Below, one piece after another: positions 1 through 8,304 of a stretch of DNA of 45,057 nt; the stretch's first letter is position 1; every line of letters starts with the position of its first letter. Under the pieces are notes generated by a model. It did no database searches and had not been told where the DNA came from. It was given only the letters and a program-made list of their open reading frames with translations. The translations under genes were made by a program, and so were the position numbers. The DNA is taken from the NCBI GenBank assembly GCA_019232625.1, contig JAFANP010000031.1, forward strand, positions 1 through 45,057, in the 5' to 3' direction. Source of the stretch: Alphaproteobacteria bacterium (GTDB taxonomy: Bacteria; Pseudomonadota; Alphaproteobacteria; Sphingomonadales; Sphingomonadaceae).

Positions 1-1
1 G

Positions 2-151
2 ATCGACATGATCCGCTGCGCCAAGGTCGCCAAGGAGCGCGGCATGGCCGGGCCGATCTATCCCGCCGCCGCCTATTTCTGCAAGCACCCGCCCCGCCAG
101 ATCACCGACGACGAAGCCTACGAGCAGCTCGAGGCGTTCATAAGGGGGTGA
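2..151 (+). CDS. ino1: Inositol-3-phosphate synthase, C-terminal end (partial)
   Basis: The first 49 codons in frame 2 form the end of a protein whose 5' part lies outside the window. The tail contains IDMIRCAKVAKERGMAGP followed by a Tyr/Phe stretch, KHPPRQITDDEAYEQ and a final FIRG. This resembles the C-terminus of prokaryotic myo-inositol-1-phosphate synthases, where a helix ending in RG-x-GGP is followed by a small serine/alanine stretch, a K-x-PP motif and a DDEA helix. The enzyme converts glucose-6-phosphate to inositol-3-phosphate, the precursor of inositol lipids. The call rests on recalled family resemblance over only about 50 residues, so it is moderate. The stop TGA at 149-151 is followed within 12 bases by a palindromic repeat. 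Confidence 0.6.
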   Translation: MDMIRCAKVAKERGMAGPIYPAAAYFCKHPPRQITDDEAYEQLEAFIRG

Positions 152-162
152 CCCCTTTGCCT

Positions 163-271
163 CCCCTCCCTGCACGCAGGGAGGGGTCGGGGGTGGGTGC
201 GTCTCCGAACGAGGCACCGCCCTTCATTGACCTACCCACCCCCCAGCCCCTCCCTGCGTGCAGGGAGGGGA
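163..271. repeat. Converging pair of G-rich palindromes
   Basis: Two imperfect mirror copies face each other: a CCCTCCCTGC/GCAGGGAGGGG palindrome followed by a TCGGGGGTGGGT tail at 163-199, and its inverse (ACCCACCCCCC, then the same palindrome) at 233-271. The same architecture recurs at 9163-9277. It is an intergenic palindromic repeat of the REP-like kind and probably forms a hairpin downstream of the inositol-phosphate synthase gene. No coding signal was seen here. Confidence 0.7.
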
Positions 272-333
272 GACCAGGTCAGAACGGAAGCCAGCGGTTC
301 CTTTCCACCGGCTTGAGGCCGATGGGCCGCGCC

Positions 334-663
334 TCACCGACGCGTTTTTTCACCTTTCGACTCGCGCCTCTCCGCGGCGGGCGTTTCGTGCCCGCGTGAG
401 ATCAGCCGGCCGTCGAGCGCGCTGATCTGGACCTCCTCGACGCCGGAGCGGTGCGGGACCTCGATGTCGAAGCTGTAGATCAGCCGGCCCTTCTCGGTCT
501 CGAGCTCGGCCGAGCGGATGCGCCCGTGCGGGACATATCGGAGCGCCCGGTCGCGGGCCGACTGCATCGATATCTTCGGCTGGGGCCCCTTGGCCGACAC
601 TCCGGTCGCGAGCAGGATCGCCGCGACGGCGGCCGAGGCCGCCGGCAGTCGCTTCATGGTCAT
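334..663 (-). CDS. PepSY-domain exported protein
   Basis: A 109-residue protein. Residues 1-24 form a signal peptide (MTMKRLPAAS, a hydrophobic Ala/Leu core, then GVSAKG). The remainder matches a single PepSY domain: a helix (MQSARDRALRYVPHGRI), then a strand pair with ETEKGRLIYSFDIEV and VEEVQISALDGRLI. PepSY domains are periplasmic or membrane-associated and are thought to inhibit peptidases or act as sensors. The ATG at 663 is 3 bases after a GGAAAGG site and a second ATG at 657 has better spacing, so the start is uncertain by two codons. The charged tail (ERRESKGEKTRR) is unusual for a secreted protein. It lies downstream of, and on the same strand as, the TonB receptor operon, but 277 bases separate them. 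Confidence 0.8.
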   Translation of the reverse strand: MTMKRLPAASAAVAAILLATGVSAKGPQPKISMQSARDRALRYVPHGRIRSAELETEKGRLIYSFDIEVPHRSGVEEVQISALDGRLISRGHETPAAERRESKGEKTRR

Positions 664-698
664 GGGCCTTTCCTTCCGTGCGTTCCGGGGCCGGGCCG

Positions 699-717
699 GG
701 GGACGCCCGACGTCCCC
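699..717 (-). terminator. Short hairpin between receptor operon and PepSY gene
   Basis: A perfect 7-bp stem GGGGACG/CGTCCCC closes a 5-base loop. There is no T tract after it on either strand, so intrinsic termination is doubtful. It could be a weak attenuating hairpin or part of the PepSY gene's control region. Confidence 0.25.
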
Positions 718-896
718 TAGCGATGATTGTTGCGCGTCGCGAAGATCAGCAGCCGGACGAACATCTCCCATCCGCCCCATGGCCCGCGCCGCCGGAAGAC
801 CGCCCCCGACTGGATGCCGGCCGGCCTGAGTGCGGGCGGCGGCGGCGGGAAGGGGCGAGGGGTCTCGACACGGCGGAGCTGGGCGATCCTCTGCAT
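717..896 (-). CDS. Possible 59-residue open frame, doubtful
   Basis: A frame in the 277-base gap between the TonB receptor stop and the PepSY gene encodes a Pro-rich stretch and a tail ending EMFVRLLIFATRNNHR. No ribosome-binding site is visible before the ATG at 896 and no family is recognised. In DNA this GC-rich, open frames of this size are common by chance. It is listed only because the gap otherwise holds nothing recognisable. Confidence 0.15.
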   Translation of the reverse strand: MQRIAQLRRVETPRPFPPPPPALRPAGIQSGAVFRRRGPWGGWEMFVRLLIFATRNNHR

Positions 897-940
897 ATCG
901 TCGAGACGGCGCGGCCCGCGAAAACCCGCAGCGCCTTCGA

Positions 941-3304
941 TCAGAAGGCGAGGTCCAGGCCGAGGCGGATCGTTCGCGGCCGGAGCGGAGTGGACTGCGT
1001 CCGGTCGGCGACGGTGAAGGGATTGCCGTAGGAGAAGCGGTTGCCGCGAGCGTCGGTGGCGTTCTCGACGTCGAGAGCGATGCCGAAGCGGCCGAGGCCC
1101 AGCCTCGCCCCCACGTCGCCCACGACATAATCGCCCTGGGGAATATCGAGCGGGGCGCCGACGGCGAGCCTGGACCGGCCGACATAGCGCACCGAGGCAT
1201 CGAGCCCGATCCGGGCCGAGGGTCCGAGCCGCCGCTCCAGCCGGACCCCCGCCCGGCCTCCCGCCTCGGCGATGTCGGGCAGGCTGCGCTCGTCCGCGGC
1301 GACGACAGGAGCGGCCGACGACCGCAGGGCGCTGTCGGCCAGGAAGGCGGCGGCGTCGAGCGCGATCCAGGGCGCCGGCCGCCAGGCCGCGTGCCCCTCC
1401 AGCGCATAGACCCGGCCGCTGCCGATATTGGTGGTGAACGGAAGGCCGTTCCGATCGATGAGGTCGGCCTGGATGTCCGTCCACTTCGTGTAGGAGACGG
1501 CCAGGTCCGCGGAGAAGGGGCTCGTCGGCGCGCCGTAGCGAAGGCCCGCTTCCGCCGATCCGAGCTCATCCGGCTTGAACCTTCGAGCCGCCTGCGGCCC
1601 TGCCGGAGCGACGGCAAGCCCGCCGGCGCGGTAGGCGTCCTGATACCGGGCGTAGAGCAGAAAGCGCCCGGGCAGCCGCCAGCTCAACGCGAGGGTCGGC
1701 GAAAGTCGCAATCCGGTCCGGGTCGGCTCGTTCTCCTCGCGGTCGGGGGCGCTTAGGAGGCTTCCCGCGTTCCTCGACCAGGTCGCCCTGCCGCCGGCGG
1801 TGAGAACGATCCCGGGCGCGACCCCGACGCCGGCCTGGCCGAACAGCGCGCCTTCATCGATGCTGGTCCTGACGCCGGTCGAGGGCGCGGGCGCCGACGG
1901 CGGGCCCAGTCTTCGCTCGATTCGGCTCAAGTCCCGAACGAAGCTGAAGCCGGCGATCCAGCCCCTGCCCTCTCCGGTGGACCGGGAAAGGCGGGTCTCG
2001 TGGGCGATCATCCGGATGTGGACGTCCTCGCCGAAAAGCTGGACGCCCGCGATGCCCGGGCCGCCGGTGGCGTCGAAGCGGCTGTCGAGCGCATGGTCGA
2101 CGACATTGGTGGCGGAGACGAGCTCCAGCCCGTTCCAGCGACGGCGGACGGTCAGCTCGCCCAGCAAATAGTCGTTGTCGAACGGCTGAGGCACATGGCC
2201 GACGCGGGTCAGCGGCGTCAGGCCGCGCTCGGCATATTGCCCGTCCCGGCCGCCGATGAGCTGCGCCACGCCGCCGGCCTCGACCGCCCACCCGCCTCCC
2301 GGCGCGTAGAGCAAGCTCGCGCGCCCGCCGCGGATCCGGGTCCGATTGACGTCGCGCAGGCCCCGGCCGAGGTCGTCGATCCACCCCCCTTCCGAGACGC
2401 TGTAGCCGACCGCCCGCAAGCCCAGGCGTTCGTCGACCAGCGGCAGGTTGAGTGTGAGGGCGGCATCGCCGCCGGCGGCGCCGTGGCGGGTCGACGACGC
2501 GCCTCCCGAAATCGCGCCGCCCAAGGCCGAGAGATCCGGCGGGTTTGGAACGAGACGCAAGATCCCGCCAAGTGAGCCGGAGCCGTAGAGGGTCCCCTGC
2601 GGCCCCTCGAGCAGCTCGACGCTGCGCATGTCGTAGAGGCGCAGGTCGGGGTCCGGCGCATTGAAGGTCAGGCGCACGTCGCCGAGATACTGGCCGACGA
2701 TCGACTGGCTCGGACCGTTGAAGCTGCTGTCGGCGATCCCGCGGATGTAGATCTTGTTGCGGCCGGGCCCGAGACTGGTGGAGGCCAGCATCGGCAGCCT
2801 CGACACGACCGCCTCGCTGCCGCGGCCGCCGCGGCGCGCTCCGTCTTCCTCCGACAGGTCGACGATCCGCGCCGTAGCCGCCAGCTCGAAGAGGGGAACC
2901 CCTTGCTTGCTGGCCGTGACGACGATCTCCTGGGGCGCGGACGGCGGCCCGGAGATAGCGGCCGGCGCGGGCGGCGGGGCGGGGCGCGGCTTCGGGCCGA
3001 GCGGCCGCGGGGCGGCGACGATCCGGATCGCGCCGGAAGCGACCTCGACGAACGTATAGCCGGTGCCGGCGAGCAATCGCCCGAGCGCCGCCCTTGCCGA
3101 CATCCGGCCGCGCACGGGCCGCGACCGCAGCCGCGAAAGCGCGGGGTCGTTCGCGACGATGGTGATGTGCGCCTGCCCTCCCAGCGCGGCAAGCGACCCG
3201 GCCAGGGTGCCGGCGGGAATGTCGAAGCTCGTCTCCCCGGCCGCTGCGGCCGGCGCCGCCAGGGAGAGGAGGGCGAGGGCTAGGAGCGGATCAGCGACGC
3301 GCAC
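941..3304 (-). CDS. TonB-dependent outer-membrane receptor with N-terminal STN signalling domain
   Basis: A 787-residue outer-membrane transporter. Residues 1-22 form a signal peptide. An STN (secretin/TonB N-terminal) domain follows, with FDIPAGTLAGSLAALGGQA and a beta-alpha repeat up to about residue 97. A Pro-rich linker leads to a TonB-box region (QEIVVTASKQG) and a plug domain containing KIYIRGIADSSF and VELLEGPQGTLYGSGSLGG. The beta-barrel runs to a terminal aromatic residue (LGLDLAF), as outer-membrane barrels do. STN-containing receptors pass ligand occupancy to a FecR-type anti-sigma factor. The gene starts 14 bases inside the upstream fecR-like gene, and a sigma-factor gene precedes that, giving a FecI-FecR-FecA type set. 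The substrate (ferric siderophore, heme or other) cannot be read from the sequence. Confidence 0.93.
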   Translation of the reverse strand: MRVADPLLALALLSLAAPAAAAGETSFDIPAGTLAGSLAALGGQAHITIVANDPALSRLRSRPVRGRMSARAALGRLLAGTGYTFVEVASGAIRIVAAPRPLGPKPRPAPPPAPAAISGPPSAPQEIVVTASKQGVPLFELAATARIVDLSEEDGARRGGRGSEAVVSRLPMLASTSLGPGRNKIYIRGIADSSFNGPSQSIVGQYLGDVRLTFNAPDPDLRLYDMRSVELLEGPQGTLYGSGSLGGILRLVPNPPDLSALGGAISGGASSTRHGAAGGDAALTLNLPLVDERLGLRAVGYSVSEGGWIDDLGRGLRDVNRTRIRGGRASLLYAPGGGWAVEAGGVAQLIGGRDGQYAERGLTPLTRVGHVPQPFDNDYLLGELTVRRRWNGLELVSATNVVDHALDSRFDATGGPGIAGVQLFGEDVHIRMIAHETRLSRSTGEGRGWIAGFSFVRDLSRIERRLGPPSAPAPSTGVRTSIDEGALFGQAGVGVAPGIVLTAGGRATWSRNAGSLLSAPDREENEPTRTGLRLSPTLALSWRLPGRFLLYARYQDAYRAGGLAVAPAGPQAARRFKPDELGSAEAGLRYGAPTSPFSADLAVSYTKWTDIQADLIDRNGLPFTTNIGSGRVYALEGHAAWRPAPWIALDAAAFLADSALRSSAAPVVAADERSLPDIAEAGGRAGVRLERRLGPSARIGLDASVRYVGRSRLAVGAPLDIPQGDYVVGDVGARLGLGRFGIALDVENATDARGNRFSYGNPFTVADRTQSTPLRPRTIRLGLDLAF

Positions 3305-4241
3305 GCCGATGCGGCTCGAGCCGCCATCGCCCCTCGCGACCCACGGCGACCACTCCGAGCGCCTCGGCCAGCCGCCGGACGGTCACCGAATGGTCGGGAT
3401 CGATCCGAATGGAGCCGGTGAAGGGCAGTTGGTCGAGCGAGGGGTCGAGCGAGACCGTGGCCCCGGTCGTCCGCGAGAGGTCGCTGATCACCGCGGAGAG
3501 CGGCGCCAGGTCGTAATTGAGCTGGCCGCTGCGCCAGCCGGCCATGATTTTCGGATCCGCCGTCGAGACGCTCCGGCCTTCCCCGTCGCCGCGCAGGGCC
3601 TGGCCGGCGGACAGACGCGTCGGGGTGCCGCCCGGATCATATTCCACCGCCCCCTCGATGACCTCGAGGGAGAAGCGCCCCCGGTCGCTGAGCAGGTTGA
3701 ACACGGTGCCGGCGTCGCGCACGACGCGGCCGTCCACTCGGACCTCGAACGGACGGCGGGAATCGTGGCGGACGGTGAACGTCGCCTCTCCGGAAACCAT
3801 CTCGACCTTGCGGTCGCCGCCGCCGACGCGAAGGCGGGTGCCGCCGTTGAGCGCGACCGCCGTGCCGTCGGCAAGGGTGATCGTGCGATGCTCGCCGGCG
3901 GCGGTGGCGATCTCCGTCGGCGCCGGAGCCTGATCGCCGAGCGTCAGCCCGACGATCCCCGCCACGAGGGCGACCGCCCCGCCGGCGAGGATCCAGCGCC
4001 GGACGGAGCGACCCGTGGGCTGGACGAAGTCGTCATTGGCCGAGAGGCGGGGCGGCGGCACGTCGGCCGCACGCAAGGCTTGGTCGGCCGCCGCTACCGC
4101 GTCATAGGCGGCGGACCGGGCCGGATCCTCCTCCAGCCACGCCGCGAAGGATTCCCACTCCTCGGCGCCGCCGTCGCGAAGACGGATCCGCCAGCCGATC
4201 GCCTCCCTTCGAAGGTCCGCATTCCCGTTGCCCGCCATCAC
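3291..4241 (-). CDS. FecR-like transmembrane anti-sigma factor
   Basis: A 316-residue protein. The cytoplasmic N-terminus (about residues 10-60, AIGWRIRLRDGGAEEWESFAAW) matches the DUF4880 region of FecR proteins. It is followed by one membrane helix (WILAGGAVALVAGIVGLTL, about residues 82-100). The periplasmic FecR domain contains ITLADGTAVALNGGTRLRV and VVRDAGTVFNLLSDRGRFSLEV, and a C-terminal STN-like half runs to the end. It should hold the upstream sigma factor inactive until the receptor signals. The GTG at 4241 gives a GTGA overlap with the sigma-factor stop; the ATG at 4238 gives a TGATG junction. Either start means tight translational coupling. Confidence 0.92.
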   Translation of the reverse strand: MMAGNGNADLRREAIGWRIRLRDGGAEEWESFAAWLEEDPARSAAYDAVAAADQALRAADVPPPRLSANDDFVQPTGRSVRRWILAGGAVALVAGIVGLTLGDQAPAPTEIATAAGEHRTITLADGTAVALNGGTRLRVGGGDRKVEMVSGEATFTVRHDSRRPFEVRVDGRVVRDAGTVFNLLSDRGRFSLEVIEGAVEYDPGGTPTRLSAGQALRGDGEGRSVSTADPKIMAGWRSGQLNYDLAPLSAVISDLSRTTGATVSLDPSLDQLPFTGSIRIDPDHSVTVRRLAEALGVVAVGREGRWRLEPHRRARR

Positions 4242-4768
4242 CGTGAGTCCTCACCGGGAGGACGGCGCGAGGGCGAGGAATCCGCATCCAGCCGGTGCCG
4301 GATATCCGCCACGACCTTGTAGGCGCGCTGGAGATGCTTCTCGACCGCGCTGATGCTGATGCCGAGTTCCGCGGCGATGTCTCGCTGCGTCGCGCCGTCG
4401 AGCCGGAAGCGGCGGAAGACCAGGAGCGTCCGTTCGGGCAGCGCGGACAAGGCCTTCTCCACCGCGCCCAGCTGCCGCCTCGCCGAGACGATCCGCTCGG
4501 GCGTCGGTTCGTCCGCGACCGACCCGTCGGTGAGATCGGCTCCGGCCCAGGCTTCCTCGCGAGCGCCGCGGCGCAGGTCCGCCCGGCGGCGATCCACGAT
4601 CATGTTGTCGAGCGTTCGGTAGAGATAGGCGCGGGCGTCGAGGACCGGTCCGGTCGCCTTGAGCGAAAGCTTCACGTACAGTTCCTGCAGGAGGTCCTCC
4701 GCCTCGTCGGGGGCCACTCGCCGGGCGGCGAGAAAGCGCCGCAGTGCGGGCCCGTTCTCCAGGACCAA
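4238..4768 (-). CDS. ECF RNA polymerase sigma factor, FecI-like
   Basis: A 176-residue extracytoplasmic-function sigma factor. Region 2 is seen as PDEAEDLLQELYVKLSL and ARAYLYRTLDNMIVDRRR. Region 4 carries the helix-turn-helix TQRDIAAELGISISAVEKHL. It heads an operon with the FecR-like gene (4-base overlap) and the TonB receptor, so it probably drives transcription of the receptor in response to the receptor's ligand. The start is uncertain. No ATG exists in frame near the 5' end; TTG at 4768 is used here, with GGAGGAGGG about 14 bases upstream, and the frame stays open further upstream without another ordinary start codon. Confidence 0.9.
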   Translation of the reverse strand: MVLENGPALRRFLAARRVAPDEAEDLLQELYVKLSLKATGPVLDARAYLYRTLDNMIVDRRRADLRRGAREEAWAGADLTDGSVADEPTPERIVSARRQLGAVEKALSALPERTLLVFRRFRLDGATQRDIAAELGISISAVEKHLQRAYKVVADIRHRLDADSSPSRRPPGEDSR

Positions 4769-4940
4769 CGCCCTGAGGCCACCCTCCTCCGGTCTCGATT
4801 CGGCTGCGGTCAGGGAAGCTTCTCTCGCTGCGTCGACGTGTCCGCGGCCCTATCATCCCCGGCGGACACGGTTCAACAATCCTCCCCGGCCGGACGGATA
4901 CTGGCGGACTTTTCCGAAAAGCCCCCGCGTTCCGGCGCGG

Positions 4941-5016
4941 TGGTGACCCCAACGGGACTCGAACCCGTGTTTTCGCCGTGAAAGGGCGACGTCCTAGACC
5001 GCTAGACGATGGGGCC
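4941..5016 (-). tRNA. tRNA-Glu (anticodon TTC), CCA encoded
   Basis: The minus strand folds into a complete cloverleaf. The acceptor stem is GGCCCCA/TGGGGTC with one G-T pair, and the D arm is GTCT/AGGAC. The anticodon stem TCGCC/GGCGA closes loop CTTTCAC, giving anticodon TTC. The T arm ACGGG-TTCGAGT-CCCGT is followed by discriminator A and an encoded CCA. No integrase gene or duplicated tRNA 3' end was seen nearby. Confidence 0.97.
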
Positions 5017-5082
5017 GGCGCGGCGCGGCTTACGTTTTGGGGCGGAGCGGGTCAACTGGCAAGCCCGGGCCCGGGCTTCGGA

Positions 5083-6168
5083 TCAGGCCTTGGCGAGCAC
5101 CTTGCGGATCTGCGCCTGGCAGACGGGGCAGAAACCCCGGTCGGTGCGCTGCATCAGGCATTCCGCGGTCGGCCGGTAGCGGCCGGTGCTGCGGTAGCGA
5201 GCGCCCTCGAACGTGCCGACGACGCCGAGCGGCGAGGGCGGCGAGACGCTCGCGTCGCAGGTCGGGTCGCTCGGCACCCCCGGCGTCCGCAGCGCCGCCC
5301 AGGGCGCCTTGGCGGCGCTTCGCTGGTCGGTGACGTTGGGCTCGAGCTTGGCGGGCTCGGGCACGGTCTGGCTCGAATCCGCATATTCGTCGGCGAGGCC
5401 GAACGAATGGCCGAGCTCGTGGAGCGCCACCGCCTCCCATTTCTCGCCCGGCGCGCTGGTCGTCGTCACCCAGGCCGGCCGGTCCTTCGAGCCGCCGGCG
5501 CCGCCCCGCACCAGCTTGTCGACCAGCACCACGATCAGCCTGCCCTTGGCGCCGCTCGCCTTGACGAAGCGCTTGACGAGCTCCCCGTCTCCGAACACCA
5601 GCCGCCCGTCGACGCGGGTCGAGAACAGGCCCTCCTTGGGGCTCGGCCAGAACAGCGCCTCTATGCGGAAGCGCGCCGAATTGGCCGCCTCGACGAAGGG
5701 CGGCTGGCTTCGGACGAAGGCGTCCAGCCCGGCCGCCGCGGCGAAGAAGACGTCGGCGCTGGCGAAGCCTTCGGAGACGAGCAGCAGGGTCCACTTGCCG
5801 CGGGGGTTGAACACCCGCCGCGCCGTCGGCTTGGCCGGCGCGGGCGCGGCGGCGGCCTCGAGCGGCATCTCCGCGAACACCGCCTCGTCCGAAAAGGCGC
5901 GCAGCGACACCGCTCTGTCGGCGACCTCGCGCCCCGCCAGGCTGAGCGGCGGCGTCACCCGCGCCCAGTCGAGGCGGCCGCGCTCGGCGGGCACCTCCAC
6001 CGGCAGCGGATCGGGCACCGCGACACTGGCGCGGCGGCCGACCCGCCGCCCGCGGGAATCGAGGAACTCGATCGAGAGTCGCGCCGGACGGGCCGGAGCC
6101 TCCACCGCCTCCAGCGCTTCCGGTCCGCCCGGGCCGCTCAGCCATATCGAAAGGTGCCGTTCCGCCAT
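5083..6168 (-). CDS. M64-type (IgA peptidase family) zinc metallopeptidase
   Basis: A 361-residue protein. The zinc site HELGHSFGLADEY begins near residue 250; the HExxH plus downstream acidic residue fits the M64 family. The N-terminal half contains RRVFNPRGKWTLLLVSEGFA and VVLVDKLVRGGAGG, which match the alpha/beta core before the active site. A C-terminal Cys cluster (ECLMQRTDRGFCPVCQAQI) probably binds metal or forms disulfides. No signal peptide is visible at the chosen ATG, which has GGGGGTGG 3 bases upstream, so the protein may be cytoplasmic or the start may be wrong. It lies 66 bases downstream of the tRNA-Glu position and 56 bases from recJ on the same strand. Confidence 0.85.
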   Translation of the reverse strand: MAERHLSIWLSGPGGPEALEAVEAPARPARLSIEFLDSRGRRVGRRASVAVPDPLPVEVPAERGRLDWARVTPPLSLAGREVADRAVSLRAFSDEAVFAEMPLEAAAAPAPAKPTARRVFNPRGKWTLLLVSEGFASADVFFAAAAGLDAFVRSQPPFVEAANSARFRIEALFWPSPKEGLFSTRVDGRLVFGDGELVKRFVKASGAKGRLIVVLVDKLVRGGAGGSKDRPAWVTTTSAPGEKWEAVALHELGHSFGLADEYADSSQTVPEPAKLEPNVTDQRSAAKAPWAALRTPGVPSDPTCDASVSPPSPLGVVGTFEGARYRSTGRYRPTAECLMQRTDRGFCPVCQAQIRKVLAKA

Positions 6169-6224
6169 GCTGCCACCCCCCTGGGAGCGCCGGTCGGCGA
6201 TAAGACGCCCGCGCCGGGCGCGAG

Positions 6225-8000
6225 TCAATCCGCCCAGGCGGCATCCTCGAGGTGGAGCTCGGCGGCGATCCGGTCGCCCCATTCGTCGCGGCGGATCCGC
6301 CCCGCCAGCCACAGCTTGCGGTGCGGCGGCGCGGCGAGCAGCGCCTGCCCGAGCGGGCCGTCGGCCGTGCGGAAGGCGATCGCCTTGATCCGCCGCCCGT
6401 CGTCGCCGGCGACGACCAGGCGCAGATGGCCGTTGCCGACGATGTCGGCCTTGACGATCCGCACCGGCCCCGCCGCGACTCGCGGCGCCGGCCAGCCGAC
6501 GCCGTAGGGGCCGCCCGCCTCCAGCGCGTCGCACAGGTCCGGGCAGACGCCGCCCGGCGCCACCAGCGCGTCGAGCAGCAAGGCGCGGCCGTCGCGGCTC
6601 GTCGCCACGTCGCGCGCCAGCCTTTCCTCCAGGAAGTCGGCGAGCGCGTCGCAGCCGCCGGGCGGCACCGTCACTCCCGCCGCCATGGCGTGGCCTCCGC
6701 CGGCGGCGAGCAACCCCTTGTCCTTGGCCGCGAGCACCGCCGCGCCGAGGTCGACGCCGGGGATCGAGCGGCCCGAGCCCTTGCCGACGCCGTCCTCGCC
6801 GATCGCCACCACCAGCGCCGGCCGCCCGAGCCGCTCCTTGAGACGCCCCGCGACGATCCCGATCACGCCGGGATGCCAGCCCTCGCCCGCCACCAATGCG
6901 ACGGCGCGGTTCGCCTGGGCGCCGCAGAGCCGCTCCGCCGCCTCGCACACCGCCGCCTCGATCGCCCGGCGCTCCTCGTTCAGCCGGTCGAGCTCGGCGG
7001 CGATGGCGGCCGCCTCGGCCTCGTCCTCGGTGGAGAGGAGGCGGACTCCGAGGTCCGACTTGCCGACTCGGCCGCCGGCGTTGATCCGAGGGCCGAGCGC
7101 GAAGCCGAGGTCGGTGCAGGTCGGCGCCCGGGTCAGCCGCGCCGCGTCGGCCAGCGCCGCCAGGCCGACGTTGCGCCGCTGCGCCATCACCTTCAGCCCT
7201 TGGGTGACGAAGGCGCGGTTGAGGCCGCGCAGCTGGGCGACGTCGGCGACCGTGCCCAGGGCGACGAGGTCGAGCAGGTCGGTGAGCCTGGGCTCAGGCC
7301 GCTCCGCGAAGAAGCCCCTCCCGCGCAGCGTCCGAACGAGGGCGGCGGCGAGCAGGAAGCAGACGCCGACGGCGGCGAGGTGGCCGTGCTCGGCGGCGTC
7401 CGCGGCCTCGTCCAGCCGGTTGGGATTGACCAGCGCGTGGGCGGCTGGAAGCGCGCTCGAGCATTTGTGGTGGTCGACGACGATCACGTCGACCCCCGCC
7501 GCGCGCGCCATGTCCAGCGCCTCGAAGGCCTGGGCGCCGCAATCGACGGTGACGATCAGCCGCGCCCCCTCCCGCGCCAGCCGCACCAGCGCCTCGCCCG
7601 AGGGGCCGTATCCCTCCATCAGCCGGTCGGGAATGTAGGCGCGCGGGTCGCTCCCCAGCGCGCGCAGCAGCCGCACCAGCAGCGCCGCCGACGTTGCGCC
7701 GTCGACGTCGTAGTCGCCGAAGACGGCGACCTCCTCTCCCGCCGCCACCGCGTCGGCAAGCCGGGCGGCGGCGAGATCCATGTCGCGGAAGATCGAGGGG
7801 TCGGGCATGAAGCCGCGCAGGGTCGGCCGGCGGTGCCGCTCCAGCACCTCGCGGGCGACTCCGCGCGCCGTCAGCAGCTGGTCGACGAGATCGTCCGGCT
7901 CGAACCCCGCCTCGACCCCGTCCCCGGCCGATCCGCGCCACCGCCAGGGCTGGCCGAGGATCGAATGCGAGACTCCGCAGACATGGGCGGGGGTGAGCAT
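6225..8000 (-). CDS. recJ: Single-stranded-DNA-specific exonuclease RecJ
   Basis: A 591-residue protein, close to the usual RecJ length. The DHH phosphoesterase motifs are in order: DYDVDG at residues 96-101, TVDCG near 152, VDHHKC with DHH at 176-178, then the glycine-rich DHHA1 motif GGHAMAAG in the C-terminal half. RecJ degrades single-stranded DNA 5' to 3' in recombination and mismatch repair. The ATG at 8000 (MLTPAHVCGV) is chosen because the open frame further upstream runs into palindromic repeats and cannot be coding. The repeat cluster at 8069-8289 lies between this gene and the upstream transporter gene. Confidence 0.95.
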   Translation of the reverse strand: MLTPAHVCGVSHSILGQPWRWRGSAGDGVEAGFEPDDLVDQLLTARGVAREVLERHRRPTLRGFMPDPSIFRDMDLAAARLADAVAAGEEVAVFGDYDVDGATSAALLVRLLRALGSDPRAYIPDRLMEGYGPSGEALVRLAREGARLIVTVDCGAQAFEALDMARAAGVDVIVVDHHKCSSALPAAHALVNPNRLDEAADAAEHGHLAAVGVCFLLAAALVRTLRGRGFFAERPEPRLTDLLDLVALGTVADVAQLRGLNRAFVTQGLKVMAQRRNVGLAALADAARLTRAPTCTDLGFALGPRINAGGRVGKSDLGVRLLSTEDEAEAAAIAAELDRLNEERRAIEAAVCEAAERLCGAQANRAVALVAGEGWHPGVIGIVAGRLKERLGRPALVVAIGEDGVGKGSGRSIPGVDLGAAVLAAKDKGLLAAGGGHAMAAGVTVPPGGCDALADFLEERLARDVATSRDGRALLLDALVAPGGVCPDLCDALEAGGPYGVGWPAPRVAAGPVRIVKADIVGNGHLRLVVAGDDGRRIKAIAFRTADGPLGQALLAAPPHRKLWLAGRIRRDEWGDRIAAELHLEDAAWAD

Positions 8001-8068
8001 GGCCCGTCCTACGCCATCGCGGACTCGCCGTGAATCCTCCCGGCCCGAAAAGCTGTGGAAAAAGAAAT

Positions 8069-8289
8069 GGGGACAGTAACTATTTTCCCGCCCATCCCCG
8101 CCGCGATGGGGACAGTAACTATTTTCCCGCCCCGTCCCCGCCGCGATGGGGACAGTAACTATTTTCCCGCCCCGTCCCCGCCACCCCACGGCGGGAAGGG
8201 AAAATAGTTACTGTCCCCATTCCCCATTAACTATTTTCCCGCCCCGTCCCCGCCACCCCACGGCGAGCGGGAAAATAGTTACTGTCCCC
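8069..8289. repeat. Palindromic-element cluster A (six arms of GGGGACAGTAACTATTTTCC)
   Basis: Plus-orientation arms start at 8069, 8108 and 8148, a tandem of left halves with a 39-40 base period. Inverted arms sit at 8198-8218 and 8269-8289, and a truncated plus arm (TAACTATTTTCCC) at 8228-8240. The last two groups make full elements of about 70-71 bases with arms around a GC-rich centre. The cluster fills the 304-base gap between the transporter stop and the recJ start, and its right end is 15 bases from the transporter stop codon. Nothing else was seen in the gap. Confidence 0.95.
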
Positions 8290-8304
8290 ATTCCCCATTC
8301 CCCC

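Noticed and set aside
4941-5016. tRNA-Glu as an attachment site of an integrated element
   Set aside because: No integrase, no duplicated 3' end of the tRNA and only housekeeping-type genes on both sides.
8001-8189. An N-terminal extension of RecJ into the repeats
   Set aside because: The extra residues are translations of the palindromic element (repeated REN/SYCPH words) and do not occur in RecJ proteins.
8069-8289. CRISPR array
   Set aside because: Repeats occur in both orientations with related spacers, variable spacing and no cas genes, so it is a palindromic element cluster.
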